A DNA stretch of 64,000 bases, taken from positions 1 through 64,000 of the forward strand of contig JASHOQ010000038.1 of NCBI GenBank assembly GCA_030041045.1, in the 5' to 3' direction. A program made the translations under genes and the position numbers. This document shows positions 1 to 7,996 of the stretch, one piece after another (position 1 is the stretch's first letter; each line of letters begins with the position of its first letter). The notes below the pieces were generated by a model. That model saw nothing but the letters and a program-made list of their open reading frames with translations, ran no database searches and was not told the origin of the DNA. This DNA comes from Acidobacteriaceae bacterium (lineage in GTDB: Bacteria > Acidobacteriota > Terriglobia > Terriglobales > Acidobacteriaceae).

Positions 1-1092
1 ATGCTGGGCGTGCAGTATGCCTTCACCCCGAGCGATCAACTGGAAGTCGACTGCATCGGCAACCGCGGCATTCGCATGGTTTCCCCCGGATGGCAATACA
101 ACCAGTTGAACCCGAAGTATCTCCAGATCTATACCTCTAACCAGCTCGGCGCCCCGGCGCCCAATCCGCTGGGCGCGGCTTTGACCAACCTCACCACTTC
201 CAGTAACGGACAAGTTGCGCCGAGCAGTTGTTCCGGGTACAGCCTCGACTCGGCGACGATTCCCTTGGCCGATACGCTTCTCGCCTATCCGCAGTACTGC
301 GGAGTAACCCAGGACGACGCGCCTCTGGGCCAATCTCTTTACAACGCCTTGCAGGTCACTTACAACCACCGCATCAGCAAGGGGCTTACCGCGCTGGTCT
401 CGTACACCTACTCCAAGTTCCTTGATAACGTCGAGGGCAACAACGCCTGGTCGTACAACGGAGCGGCGAACTGGGCCGCCACGGCGAACTACTACAACAT
501 CGCCGGCGAGAAGAGCGTGGACGCGGGCGATATTCCGCAGGCGCTGGTGGCCAGCTACAGCTATCAACTGCCCATCGGCCGCGGCAAGGCGCTGGGCTCT
601 GGGATGAATCGCGCGGCGGATGCCGTAGTTGGCGGATGGGAACTTTCAGGAATCGCAAGCTTCAAGGACGGAATTCCCCTGAGCGTCTTCGGAAACAACT
701 GGGACTCCTACGGCGGCGATCCCAGGCCGGATATCGTTGGGAACATAAAACCGGCACACCAGACGATAAGCAGCACGGTGCCCAACTCCTGGGCCGACAT
801 CGCAGGTTTCGCCTACGCGCCGTATGGCAGCTTCGGCACGGCCTCCCGCTACCTCTCCAATCTTCGCGGACCTCATTACACAAACTGGGATAGCGCGGTT
901 GAGAAGAACTGGGACTTCCGGGAGTCGATGAGGGCTCAATTCCGCTTTGAGACCTTCAACTCCTTGAACCATCCAAACTTCTATGCTCCGGGACCCGCGA
1001 ATATGGAGTTATATAGCCCCGGTAGTTTCGGGCTCATCACAACCGCGTTCCCTGGCAGAGTTGTCCAGTTTGCAGGGAAGTTCTACTGGTAA
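1..1092 (+). CDS. TonB-dependent receptor (Oar-like), C-terminal part, cut by window edge
   Basis: This is the C-terminal 363 residues of an outer-membrane beta-barrel receptor; the N-terminus lies before base 1, so the first ATG in the window is probably internal. The sequence is made of alternating aromatic-rich strands such as VSYTYSKFLDN, and contains the GVTQDDAPLGQSLYNALQVT type of segment seen in Oar-like TonB receptors of Acidobacteria. It ends in Phe-Tyr-Trp, fitting the terminal aromatic residue of an outer-membrane barrel. It lies directly upstream of a TPR lipoprotein and a GH31 glucosidase, so uptake of an alpha-glucan or oligosaccharide is a reasonable inference. The plug and carboxypeptidase-regulatory domains cannot be seen here. 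Confidence 0.85.
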   Translation: MLGVQYAFTPSDQLEVDCIGNRGIRMVSPGWQYNQLNPKYLQIYTSNQLGAPAPNPLGAALTNLTTSSNGQVAPSSCSGYSLDSATIPLADTLLAYPQYCGVTQDDAPLGQSLYNALQVTYNHRISKGLTALVSYTYSKFLDNVEGNNAWSYNGAANWAATANYYNIAGEKSVDAGDIPQALVASYSYQLPIGRGKALGSGMNRAADAVVGGWELSGIASFKDGIPLSVFGNNWDSYGGDPRPDIVGNIKPAHQTISSTVPNSWADIAGFAYAPYGSFGTASRYLSNLRGPHYTNWDSAVEKNWDFRESMRAQFRFETFNSLNHPNFYAPGPANMELYSPGSFGLITTAFPGRVVQFAGKFYW

Positions 1093-1099
1093 TCCACTC

Positions 1100-3052
1100 G
1101 TGACCCATGGCGCCAAATTGCTGCCGGTGCTGCTGGCCGGGTGCACGCTTGGATTCGGCCGGCAGGCGCCGGCCCCCAGCCTCGAGTTACTGGTGGGCGA
1201 TGCTCAACGGGCCCAGAGCTCGGGCGACTACGCAGCCGCAGCCAACGATTGGTCGCAGGCCGTCAAGCTGCAACCGGCGATTCCCCAGCTCTGGGCAAAT
1301 CTCGGTCTGATGCAGCATGAGACCGGAGATACGTCCGGAGCCATCGAGAGCTTTCAGCACGCGGTCCGCCTCGATCCCTCTCTCTACGTTCCCAACCTTT
1401 TTCTCGGAATCGACGATGCTCACCTGGGCAAGGCGCAGGAAGCGGTCCACTATCTGCTCAAGGCGGAGCGACTCAACCAAAGCGATCCCCAGGCGCCGCT
1501 TGCGCTCGGCCGCACGTACATCGGCTTGCGAAACTATGAAGCTGCCGCGCAGGTGCTTGCTCACGCGATCCAGCTTGATCCCAGCCTGGGCTCCGCCTGG
1601 TTCACGCTGGGAATTGCACGACTCGACGAAGTGGAGGACGAAGCGCGTGTGATGTCGGAGATGGGAAAGGAATCTCCCTTCTCCGGCTCGCTTTATGCCG
1701 ATTCGCTGGCGAAACAGGCGCGATTCGGTGAGTCGGCGAGCCTCTACAAGACCCTTCTTGACGTGAGCCCGCAGCCGCCGTGCCTCAGGTCGAAGTACGG
1801 ATTTGCGCTCTTGCGCGGGCACGATGAGCCCGGTGCGGCGGCTGCGTTTGCCACTGAACGCGCCGCGCACCCGGAGTGCGGTCTTGCGCTTCTGGGCCAG
1901 GCGCGAATCGCCCTGGAGGCCGGAAAAGCCGATCAGGCAACCGCCATCCTTCGCGATCTGTGGCAGCGCGACCATGGGTATTTCCAGTCCAACGCGAGTC
2001 TGCTGCTCGAAGGCTTGCCCGCCGAAGAATCCGCATCTCTTGCCGAGGCCCTGATGGGCAATATGCAGTTGCCTGCCGATCTGCGCGCCGCTCTGGCAGG
2101 CGCCTTCGATCTTGCCGCGCCTGCCGATGCAAGCTTTGAGAACGCGGAAGAGCCGCCATCCGCTTATCCGGCCGCGCCATCCGGAGTCCGCACCACGGCC
2201 GCTGAAGACTATGCGGCAGGGCATTTCGAGCAATGCGAGCGCCGCCTCGCGTCGCAGTCCGCCCCGCTTCCTGCGGAAAACCTGCGCCTGCTTGCGGCAT
2301 GCGCATTCTTCACTGGAGACAACGCGCGTACGGCGCAGGCAGCCTCTGCCTTGCAAGCCCTTGAGCCTCATTCAATCGAAGCGCTTTATTGGTCGGTTCA
2401 GGCCAATGAGCGGCTGGCTTTTGAGGCCCTTGCGCGATTTCAGCAGCTGGAGCCCGATTCAGCAAGAAATCACATTCTGCTCGGCGATATCTACCATCAA
2501 CTCGGGCGCGAGGACGACGCCCAGGCTGAATATCTCAAGGCCCTGTCTCTCGCTCCCGGCGATCCGGCAGCCATGCTCGGCCTGGCGAACGCCTATTTGG
2601 ACAATTACAACGCCAAAGGCGCGATGCAGATTGCGCAGGCGGCACTGGCGCGCTCGCCTGACGATCCGGAGCTGAATCTGCTGGTCGCGCAAGTCTTGAT
2701 CGGCCAGCGCGAATACACTGAGGCGGAGCCCTACCTGACCAAGAGCCTGCATGCCAAGCCGCAGATGCTCCCTCGCATTCACGCCTTGTTCGGCAAGGTT
2801 TATGCCGAAACGGGCCAGACGCAGAAAGCGATCGAAGAACTGAAGCTGGGCGCCTCAAGCGATGAGGACGGATCGGTGCAGTATCTCCTCGCCCGCCTGT
2901 ACCGCCAGATCGGCGACACACAGGAGGCGAATGAAGCGCTCGATCGCATGAAGACCATCAAACAGCAACGCGCAGCGCGGGGTTACAAACAAATCGAGGA
3001 CCCGGACCTTTCGCCGTTGGAATCATCGACCGACCGCGCCTCGACCCCTTGA
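1100..3052 (+). CDS. TPR-repeat lipoprotein
   Basis: A 650-residue protein built almost entirely of tetratricopeptide repeats, clearest at about residues 30-180 and 440-620 (for example AIPQLWANLGLMQHETGD and GREDDAQAEYLKALSLAPGD). The open frame extends back to 983, inside the receptor gene, but I place the start at GTG 1100 because it gives a short N-region, a hydrophobic run and a lipobox LLAGC. No good ribosome binding site is visible, so the start is uncertain. TPR lipoproteins next to Oar-like receptors are common in Acidobacteria. The role is unknown, possibly scaffolding of the receptor and hydrolase at the envelope. It is 66 bases upstream of the GH31 gene and probably cotranscribed with it. 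Confidence 0.8.
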   Translation: MTHGAKLLPVLLAGCTLGFGRQAPAPSLELLVGDAQRAQSSGDYAAAANDWSQAVKLQPAIPQLWANLGLMQHETGDTSGAIESFQHAVRLDPSLYVPNLFLGIDDAHLGKAQEAVHYLLKAERLNQSDPQAPLALGRTYIGLRNYEAAAQVLAHAIQLDPSLGSAWFTLGIARLDEVEDEARVMSEMGKESPFSGSLYADSLAKQARFGESASLYKTLLDVSPQPPCLRSKYGFALLRGHDEPGAAAAFATERAAHPECGLALLGQARIALEAGKADQATAILRDLWQRDHGYFQSNASLLLEGLPAEESASLAEALMGNMQLPADLRAALAGAFDLAAPADASFENAEEPPSAYPAAPSGVRTTAAEDYAAGHFEQCERRLASQSAPLPAENLRLLAACAFFTGDNARTAQAASALQALEPHSIEALYWSVQANERLAFEALARFQQLEPDSARNHILLGDIYHQLGREDDAQAEYLKALSLAPGDPAAMLGLANAYLDNYNAKGAMQIAQAALARSPDDPELNLLVAQVLIGQREYTEAEPYLTKSLHAKPQMLPRIHALFGKVYAETGQTQKAIEELKLGASSDEDGSVQYLLARLYRQIGDTQEANEALDRMKTIKQQRAARGYKQIEDPDLSPLESSTDRASTP

Positions 3053-3118
3053 AGTTGAAATGTTCTGTCATGCTTTTTACGACTCAGTTTGCAGATGCTT
3101 TGTCTTTCAGGAGTCATC

Positions 3119-5632
3119 ATGCGTTCGAAGCGGCTCTTTGTTGCTGCAGTCTTCGCATTCTTCCTGCCCGCCGCGGAATGGGCTCAAGCGAACCCGCCTT
3201 TATCGGCCTCCGGCGCCACAGTTTCCAACCTTCCCAATGGAATAGAGGTTGATCAGGCATTGCTGCATGAGCAGATCACTGCCCTGCGCGATGACGTTCT
3301 CCGCATCCGCATTTGGAGGGGTGAGACATTGCCCGAAGATGCATCGTGGGCAGTTTTGCCGGAGGCCCGCCACGCCTCAGTGCCGGTGACCATCGAAAGC
3401 GCCGGATTTCGCACGCGTTCGCTGATCGTTGGCATCGATCCGCAGACTCTCGAGGTCACCGTAAGTAATCGCGCGGGAGACGTAATTCAACAGGATGCGC
3501 GCCCCATCCGCTATGACGGCGATGCGTTCCGTATTTATAAGGTAATGCCGCTCGACGAGCATTACTTCGGCCTCGGTGACAAGACCGGTCCCTTGGACCG
3601 GCGCAATGAAGCCTTTACGCTTTGGAATACCGACGCCTACCGATTTCAGGAGTCGACCGACCCGCTCTACAAGAGCATTCCCTACTTCATGACCTATCGC
3701 GCAGGGCGAGCGGCGGGCGTGCTTCTGGACAACACCTGGCGCTCGAGTTTCGATTTTGGAAAGGAATCTCCGCTGGCTTACTCGTTCGGCGCCGTTGCCG
3801 GGCCAGTGGACTATTACTTCTTCTACGGGCCCGACCCGAAACAGGTGATCGAATCCTACGCGTGGCTCACGGGAAAGCCGCCGTTGCCGCCCCTGTGGTC
3901 GTTCGGCTTTCAACAATCCCGTTTCAGTTACACGCCGCAATCGCGCGTGCTTGAAATCGCCAGGCGCCTTCGTGAAGATCGGATACCTTCCGATGCCATC
4001 TATCTCGACATCGATTACCAGCAAAACAATCGCCCCTTCACAGTGAACCGCTCCACCTTTCCTGATCTCCCGGGTTTGATCGCGCAACTGAAGGCGAAAA
4101 ACTTCCACACGGTCATGATCACGGATTTGCACATCGCCGATTGGCCCGAGCCGACCTATCCCCCATATGACACGGGAATGGCGGGCGACAACTTTGTCAA
4201 GAATGCGGACGGATCTGTGTACACCGGGATGGTGTGGCCGGGCCGCAGTTTGTTTCCCGACTTCACGCGCCAGCAGACGCGCAGGTGGTGGGGCAATCTT
4301 TACGCCGACTTTTTTCGCGACGGGGCCGACGGCTTTTGGAACGACATGAACGAACCGTCGATCTTCAACTCGCCTACATTCACCATGCCCTTGACGGTGA
4401 TGCATCGTATCGATGAGCCGGGCTTCTTGCCGCGTAGTGCGACGCACGCCGAGATTCACAACATCTACGGCATGGAGAATTCCCGCGCAACCTACGAAGG
4501 CTTGCGCGCACTGGATCCCGGGAGCCGGCCTTTTGTTCTCACCCGTGCAACCTTTGCCGGCGGGCAGCGGTATGCACTGACCTGGACCGGGGACAACAGC
4601 AGCAGCTGGAACCATCTGCGCATGGCCACGCCCATGCTCGAAAATCTTGGATTGAGCGGATTCGCCTTTAGCGGAGCAGACGTCGGTGGATACGCCGGGA
4701 CCCCATCGCCTGAATTGCTCACTCGATGGATCGAAGTAAGCTCCTTCCAGCCGATCGATCGAGATCACACGGAGAAGGGGACCGGCGATCAGGAGCCGTG
4801 GGTGGGCGGTGAGGACCAGGAGAACATCCGCCGGCGTTTTATCGAGACACGCTACAAGTTGATGCCGTATATCTACACGCTTGCAGAAGAAGCAACGCGC
4901 ACCGGGCTGCCTCTGGTCCGGCCGCTGTTTTTGGAATTCCCGGATGCTACTGCCGATGGTCACCCCATTGATCTCGATTCTGGTGCTTCAGCCGAGTTCC
5001 TCCTCGGGCCCGATCTCCTCATCGCGCCCCAGCCTTACCCTGATGAGCTGGACGATTACCAGGTTGAACTGCCCACTGCAGGTTGGTACGATTTCTGGAC
5101 CGGTGAAAGGGTCAACGCGCGTCCTTTGCCTCAATCGGCGACGGCGGCGGTCGATCCGGATCCACCATCGGATTCGAACCGTCCGTTCGCCATTCAGGTG
5201 ACGCCGCATCTTGATCGCCTCCCGGTTTACGTGCGTGCCGGCTCCATTCTTCCCATGGCGCCTCTTGTGGAGAATACGAACCAAGTTCCGCAAGGTCCGC
5301 TCACGCTGCGCATCTATGCGGGAGACTCGTGCGAGGGAACCCTTTACCAGGATGATGGAAAGAGCTTTGCTTTTGAGCAAGGACTCTTCCTGAGGATGCA
5401 CTTCAGTTGCCAGATTACGCAAGAAGGGCTGAAACTGGCGATCAGCGCGCACGAGGGTACATACCCGGCGTGGTGGAAGATGATACACGCGGAGATTTAC
5501 GGCTGGACGCCGAAAAAGGGCATCGTGACGATCGATTCGAACAAAGCTGCCGTGAACGCGAATCGGAAAGGCAATAGCGTCGATTTTCTGATTCCCGACA
5601 ATGGAAAAGCGAAAGAGGTCGAAGTTCGCTAA
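3119..5632 (+). CDS. GH31 alpha-glucosidase/alpha-xylosidase, secreted
   Basis: An 837-residue glycoside hydrolase of family 31, which hydrolyses terminal alpha-linked glucose or xylose by a retaining mechanism. The start is ATG 3119, preceded by AGGAG at 3109-3113; the first about 27 residues are a signal peptide, so it acts in the periplasm or outside. The family signature DGFWNDMNEPS carries the nucleophile Asp409, and LTWTGDNSSSW carries the probable acid/base Asp492. FAFSGADVGGYAG and the RDHTEKGTGDQEPW segment follow as in other GH31 enzymes. The C-terminal 200 residues form the expected beta-sandwich domains. Together with the upstream receptor and TPR lipoprotein it makes a small alpha-glycan utilisation unit. 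The exact substrate cannot be told from sequence. Confidence 0.93.
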   Translation: MRSKRLFVAAVFAFFLPAAEWAQANPPLSASGATVSNLPNGIEVDQALLHEQITALRDDVLRIRIWRGETLPEDASWAVLPEARHASVPVTIESAGFRTRSLIVGIDPQTLEVTVSNRAGDVIQQDARPIRYDGDAFRIYKVMPLDEHYFGLGDKTGPLDRRNEAFTLWNTDAYRFQESTDPLYKSIPYFMTYRAGRAAGVLLDNTWRSSFDFGKESPLAYSFGAVAGPVDYYFFYGPDPKQVIESYAWLTGKPPLPPLWSFGFQQSRFSYTPQSRVLEIARRLREDRIPSDAIYLDIDYQQNNRPFTVNRSTFPDLPGLIAQLKAKNFHTVMITDLHIADWPEPTYPPYDTGMAGDNFVKNADGSVYTGMVWPGRSLFPDFTRQQTRRWWGNLYADFFRDGADGFWNDMNEPSIFNSPTFTMPLTVMHRIDEPGFLPRSATHAEIHNIYGMENSRATYEGLRALDPGSRPFVLTRATFAGGQRYALTWTGDNSSSWNHLRMATPMLENLGLSGFAFSGADVGGYAGTPSPELLTRWIEVSSFQPIDRDHTEKGTGDQEPWVGGEDQENIRRRFIETRYKLMPYIYTLAEEATRTGLPLVRPLFLEFPDATADGHPIDLDSGASAEFLLGPDLLIAPQPYPDELDDYQVELPTAGWYDFWTGERVNARPLPQSATAAVDPDPPSDSNRPFAIQVTPHLDRLPVYVRAGSILPMAPLVENTNQVPQGPLTLRIYAGDSCEGTLYQDDGKSFAFEQGLFLRMHFSCQITQEGLKLAISAHEGTYPAWWKMIHAEIYGWTPKKGIVTIDSNKAAVNANRKGNSVDFLIPDNGKAKEVEVR

Positions 5633-5633
5633 A

Positions 5634-5906
5634 GCAATTTCAGAGTGACTGTATGCCGAGGACACTCGAGCCAAGTCGACGCGACCCCAAGACGGGGTCC
5701 CCGGCGACAGGTCTTAGAGCGGTTCCACAGTACATGTAGCCATATTTCACAGTTGCGGAAGGTGACTTTTTATTGGTGAAAAGCCACTTAGCATCTGCGG
5801 CTTCGGGATACAGCAACTGTGAAACCGCTGTAGTCGCTGGGGTCTATGGAGCGGCGATTCTGCACGAAATGCAAAAGGCCACAGCAACCCGGAAATTGCC
5901 GTAGCC
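5634..5906. repeat. Dispersed inverted-repeat element, family A, copy 1 (interrupted)
   Basis: Begins two bases after the GH31 stop. Its outer parts (5634-5686 and about 5845-5906) match the element at 59016-59131, sharing blocks such as GTCGACGCGACC, GGAGCGGCGAT and TTGCCGTAGCC. The ends are a partial inverted repeat (GCAATTTC...GAAATTGC). The middle carries extra sequence, including the TA-flanked element at 5717-5830. The rest of the 5633-6022 gap (5907-6022) shows no gene; it has a GGTGA...TCACC pairing that I could not assign. Confidence 0.6.
5717..5830. mobile_element. MITE-like element, copy 1 (114 bp, TA-flanked)
   Basis: Nearly identical to 40553-40667 (about four differences by eye). 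The ends are inverted repeats (GAGCGGTTCCACAG at the left; the right end read backwards is CAGCGGTTTCACAG) and a TA dinucleotide flanks each side (5715-5716 and 5831-5832). Inside, TTTCACAGTTGC pairs with GCAACTGTGAAA. It encodes nothing. Short non-coding elements with terminal inverted repeats and TA duplications are typical of MITEs mobilised by IS630/Tc1-mariner-type transposases; that assignment is inference. This copy sits inside another repeat. Confidence 0.65.
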
Positions 5907-6022
5907 TCAAACCATCACACAAACCGGCTGCATGCGGCTGGTGAAAGATTGCGGGATGAAAGTCCGCTCACCGGCGCAAACCGCTTTATGCTGTGCCGGC
6001 TTCAGCTCGAACCTGCATCGTC

Positions 6023-6643
6023 TTATCCCTCCTGGGCGTCATGAAGCGCTTCGAGGGCGGCAACCCGCAAGAGGCGTTTGCGTTGTTCGTCTCCGAGGCC
6101 TTCGGGGTTAAAGAGGGAATTGAGGGCAAGACCGTCGATGACTGCGCCCATCTCCGTTGTAAGCTTTCGCCGTTTCTCGATTCCGGCTCCGACCAATTCC
6201 GGAAAGAGTGTGTTGATCTTGGTCATCGAACAGCGAAGACACATCTCTGAGTGAAGCTTGCTTAACCGCTTCCTCTTTTGAGGATGCCGAATCACATACA
6301 TCTTGAACTCGAGGTTCAGCAGCACGCGCTGCTTATCGCGAAAAAGTTCTTCCAGATGTCGCGCAAGGATTTCGACACGTTGGTCGAGATTCGATGCTGC
6401 TGACATCTCTTCGATCACTTTTACCTGATCACGAAGGATATCCTGTTCGAATATTGCAAAAAAAACATCTTCCTTATCGCGGAAGTTGTCGTAAAACGCG
6501 CCGCGTGTCTTTTTTGCCTTAGCCGCTATTTCCTCGATGTGAGCGGATTCAAAGCCGTTGCGGGTAAAAATCTCCCGTGCAGCTTTCAATAGCTGTTCCC
6601 GCGTGACGATCGCCCGCTCCTGCTTGTGCGCCGACGATTTCAA
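6023..6643 (-). CDS. TetR/AcrR-family repressor of the efflux operon
   Basis: A 206-residue TetR-family regulator. The helix-turn-helix domain is at about residues 14-60 (TREQLLKAAREIFTRNGFES, then HIEEIAAKAKKTRGAFYDNF), followed by a helical ligand-binding domain with no recognisable specificity. It is transcribed away from the RND efflux operon, with the operator palindrome at 6709-6730 between them. This is the usual layout for AcrR/TtgR-type local repressors that are released by toxic hydrophobic ligands. That it represses the pump and itself is inferred from position and operator similarity. Confidence 0.9.
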   Translation of the reverse strand: MKSSAHKQERAIVTREQLLKAAREIFTRNGFESAHIEEIAAKAKKTRGAFYDNFRDKEDVFFAIFEQDILRDQVKVIEEMSAASNLDQRVEILARHLEELFRDKQRVLLNLEFKMYVIRHPQKRKRLSKLHSEMCLRCSMTKINTLFPELVGAGIEKRRKLTTEMGAVIDGLALNSLFNPEGLGDEQRKRLLRVAALEALHDAQEG

Positions 6644-6708
6644 CCCCAGGCCCTTTCACCGCGCAAAATATTCATGAATCGATGAGCAACCTTCGCGCGT
6701 CTGTTAGG

Positions 6709-6730
6709 AAACATACAGGAATGTATGTTT
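6709..6730. promoter_or_regulatory. AcrR-like operator palindrome
   Basis: AAACATAC, a 6-base spacer, then GTATGTTT form a perfect 8+8 inverted repeat. It closely resembles the known AcrR/TtgR-type operators built on ACATACA...TGTATGT. It lies in the divergent intergenic region, 66 bases from the TetR start and 36 bases from the GTG of the membrane fusion protein, suited to control both promoters. Confidence 0.75.
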
Positions 6731-6765
6731 TTTAAGCAAGCGCAGGTTTGCGATGCGGAGGTCAA

Positions 6766-7992
6766 GTGAAGCAGGGCAATCTAAGGTCGACTTCAATTCT
6801 TACCACGCGCCGGTCGGCTTTGGCCGCATGCGTCGGGCTGATTGCTTTCATTGTTATGATGCCGATGCTCGAAGGCTGCGAAACGACTCACGCCAGCACT
6901 GGCGCCCCCAAACGGGCGGCGATGCCGGTCTCGGTGGTGAAAGCGACGCGGAGCGAAGTACCGGTGACGAGCGAATGGGTAGGGACGCTCGACGGATATG
7001 TAAATGCGCAGATTCAGCCCCAGGCGAACGGATATCTGGTGCAGCAGGATTACCGCGAGGGCGCACAGGTGGAAAAGGGCCAGGTTCTTTTCGAGATCGA
7101 TCCGCGCCCGTTTGAGGCAGCATTGCACCAGGCAGAGGGGCAGCTCGGGCAGGCTAAGGCGCAGCTTGCCCTTGCAATCATCAATGTCAACCGGGACACG
7201 CCTCTTGCCGAAGCGCATGCAATCGCGCAAAGTCAGCTCGACAACGAGATTCAGCAGAAGGCGCAGGCGCAAGCCGCAGTGGAATCGGCTGAGGCGGCGG
7301 TAGACACGGCGCAGTTGAATCTCGGCTTTACCCAGGTTCGCTCTCTGATTACAGGCGTGGCCGGGCAGGCTACGACCCAGGTGGGAAACCTGGTGAGCAC
7401 GCAGTCGATTCTTACATCGGTATCCCAGTTGAATCCGATCAAAGTCTATTTTTCGATCAGCGATAGCGAGTATCTCGCGCTGGTCGACCGCGCGCGCAAA
7501 AGTGGAAGCGGCCTGCTCGAGGGTAGCTCGAAGATCCCCTTGACGTTAACCCTTGCTAATGACGAGGTGTATCCCTACAAGGGGCACATCGAGTTTGTGG
7601 ATCGCGAACTCAACGCGCAAACGGGAGCGATCCGGATCGCTGCGGCTTTTCCGAATCCCGGCAACATTCTCCGGCCCGGCCAATTTGGGCGCGTGCGCGC
7701 GGAAACCGAGATTCGGCATGACGCGGTTCTGGTTCCTCAGATTGCGGTCACGGAATTCCAGGGGCAGCAGCAGGTCTACACCGTGGCCGCTAATCACACC
7801 ATTCATGTCAACAACGTGACGCTGGGCCCGCAATACGGCGACAACTGGGTGATTGAAAGCGGACTGGCCGGAGGTTCGCTGGTTGTCACTGATAACCTTC
7901 AGAAACTCCGCGAAGGGGAGCCGGTCGCTCCGCAATTGACGCAGTACCAGCCTTCCGTTAACCCTCAGACCTCCCAGTCTGCCACGCGGTAA
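6766..7992 (+). CDS. RND efflux membrane fusion protein (AcrA/MexA type)
   Basis: A 408-residue periplasmic adaptor linking the inner-membrane RND pump to the outer-membrane channel. I place the start at GTG 6766, four bases after GGAGG (6757-6761), rather than at the upstream TTG 6748. The N-terminus has a hydrophobic segment ending in LEGC (Cys38), a possible lipobox. Then come the biotinyl-lipoyl-like half (VQPQANGYLVQQ-type region and EGAQVEKGQVLFEIDPRPF), an alpha-hairpin rich in Gln and Ala at about residues 105-190, and beta-barrel and membrane-proximal domains. It is first in a three-gene operon, 4 bases upstream of the pump gene. Confidence 0.93.
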   Translation: MKQGNLRSTSILTTRRSALAACVGLIAFIVMMPMLEGCETTHASTGAPKRAAMPVSVVKATRSEVPVTSEWVGTLDGYVNAQIQPQANGYLVQQDYREGAQVEKGQVLFEIDPRPFEAALHQAEGQLGQAKAQLALAIINVNRDTPLAEAHAIAQSQLDNEIQQKAQAQAAVESAEAAVDTAQLNLGFTQVRSLITGVAGQATTQVGNLVSTQSILTSVSQLNPIKVYFSISDSEYLALVDRARKSGSGLLEGSSKIPLTLTLANDEVYPYKGHIEFVDRELNAQTGAIRIAAAFPNPGNILRPGQFGRVRAETEIRHDAVLVPQIAVTEFQGQQQVYTVAANHTIHVNNVTLGPQYGDNWVIESGLAGGSLVVTDNLQKLREGEPVAPQLTQYQPSVNPQTSQSATR

Positions 7993-7996
7993 ATTC

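Noticed and set aside
5907..6022. Paired segment GGTGA...TCACC resembling a structured RNA
   Set aside because: Only one short stem is convincing and no known riboswitch or small RNA motif could be matched.
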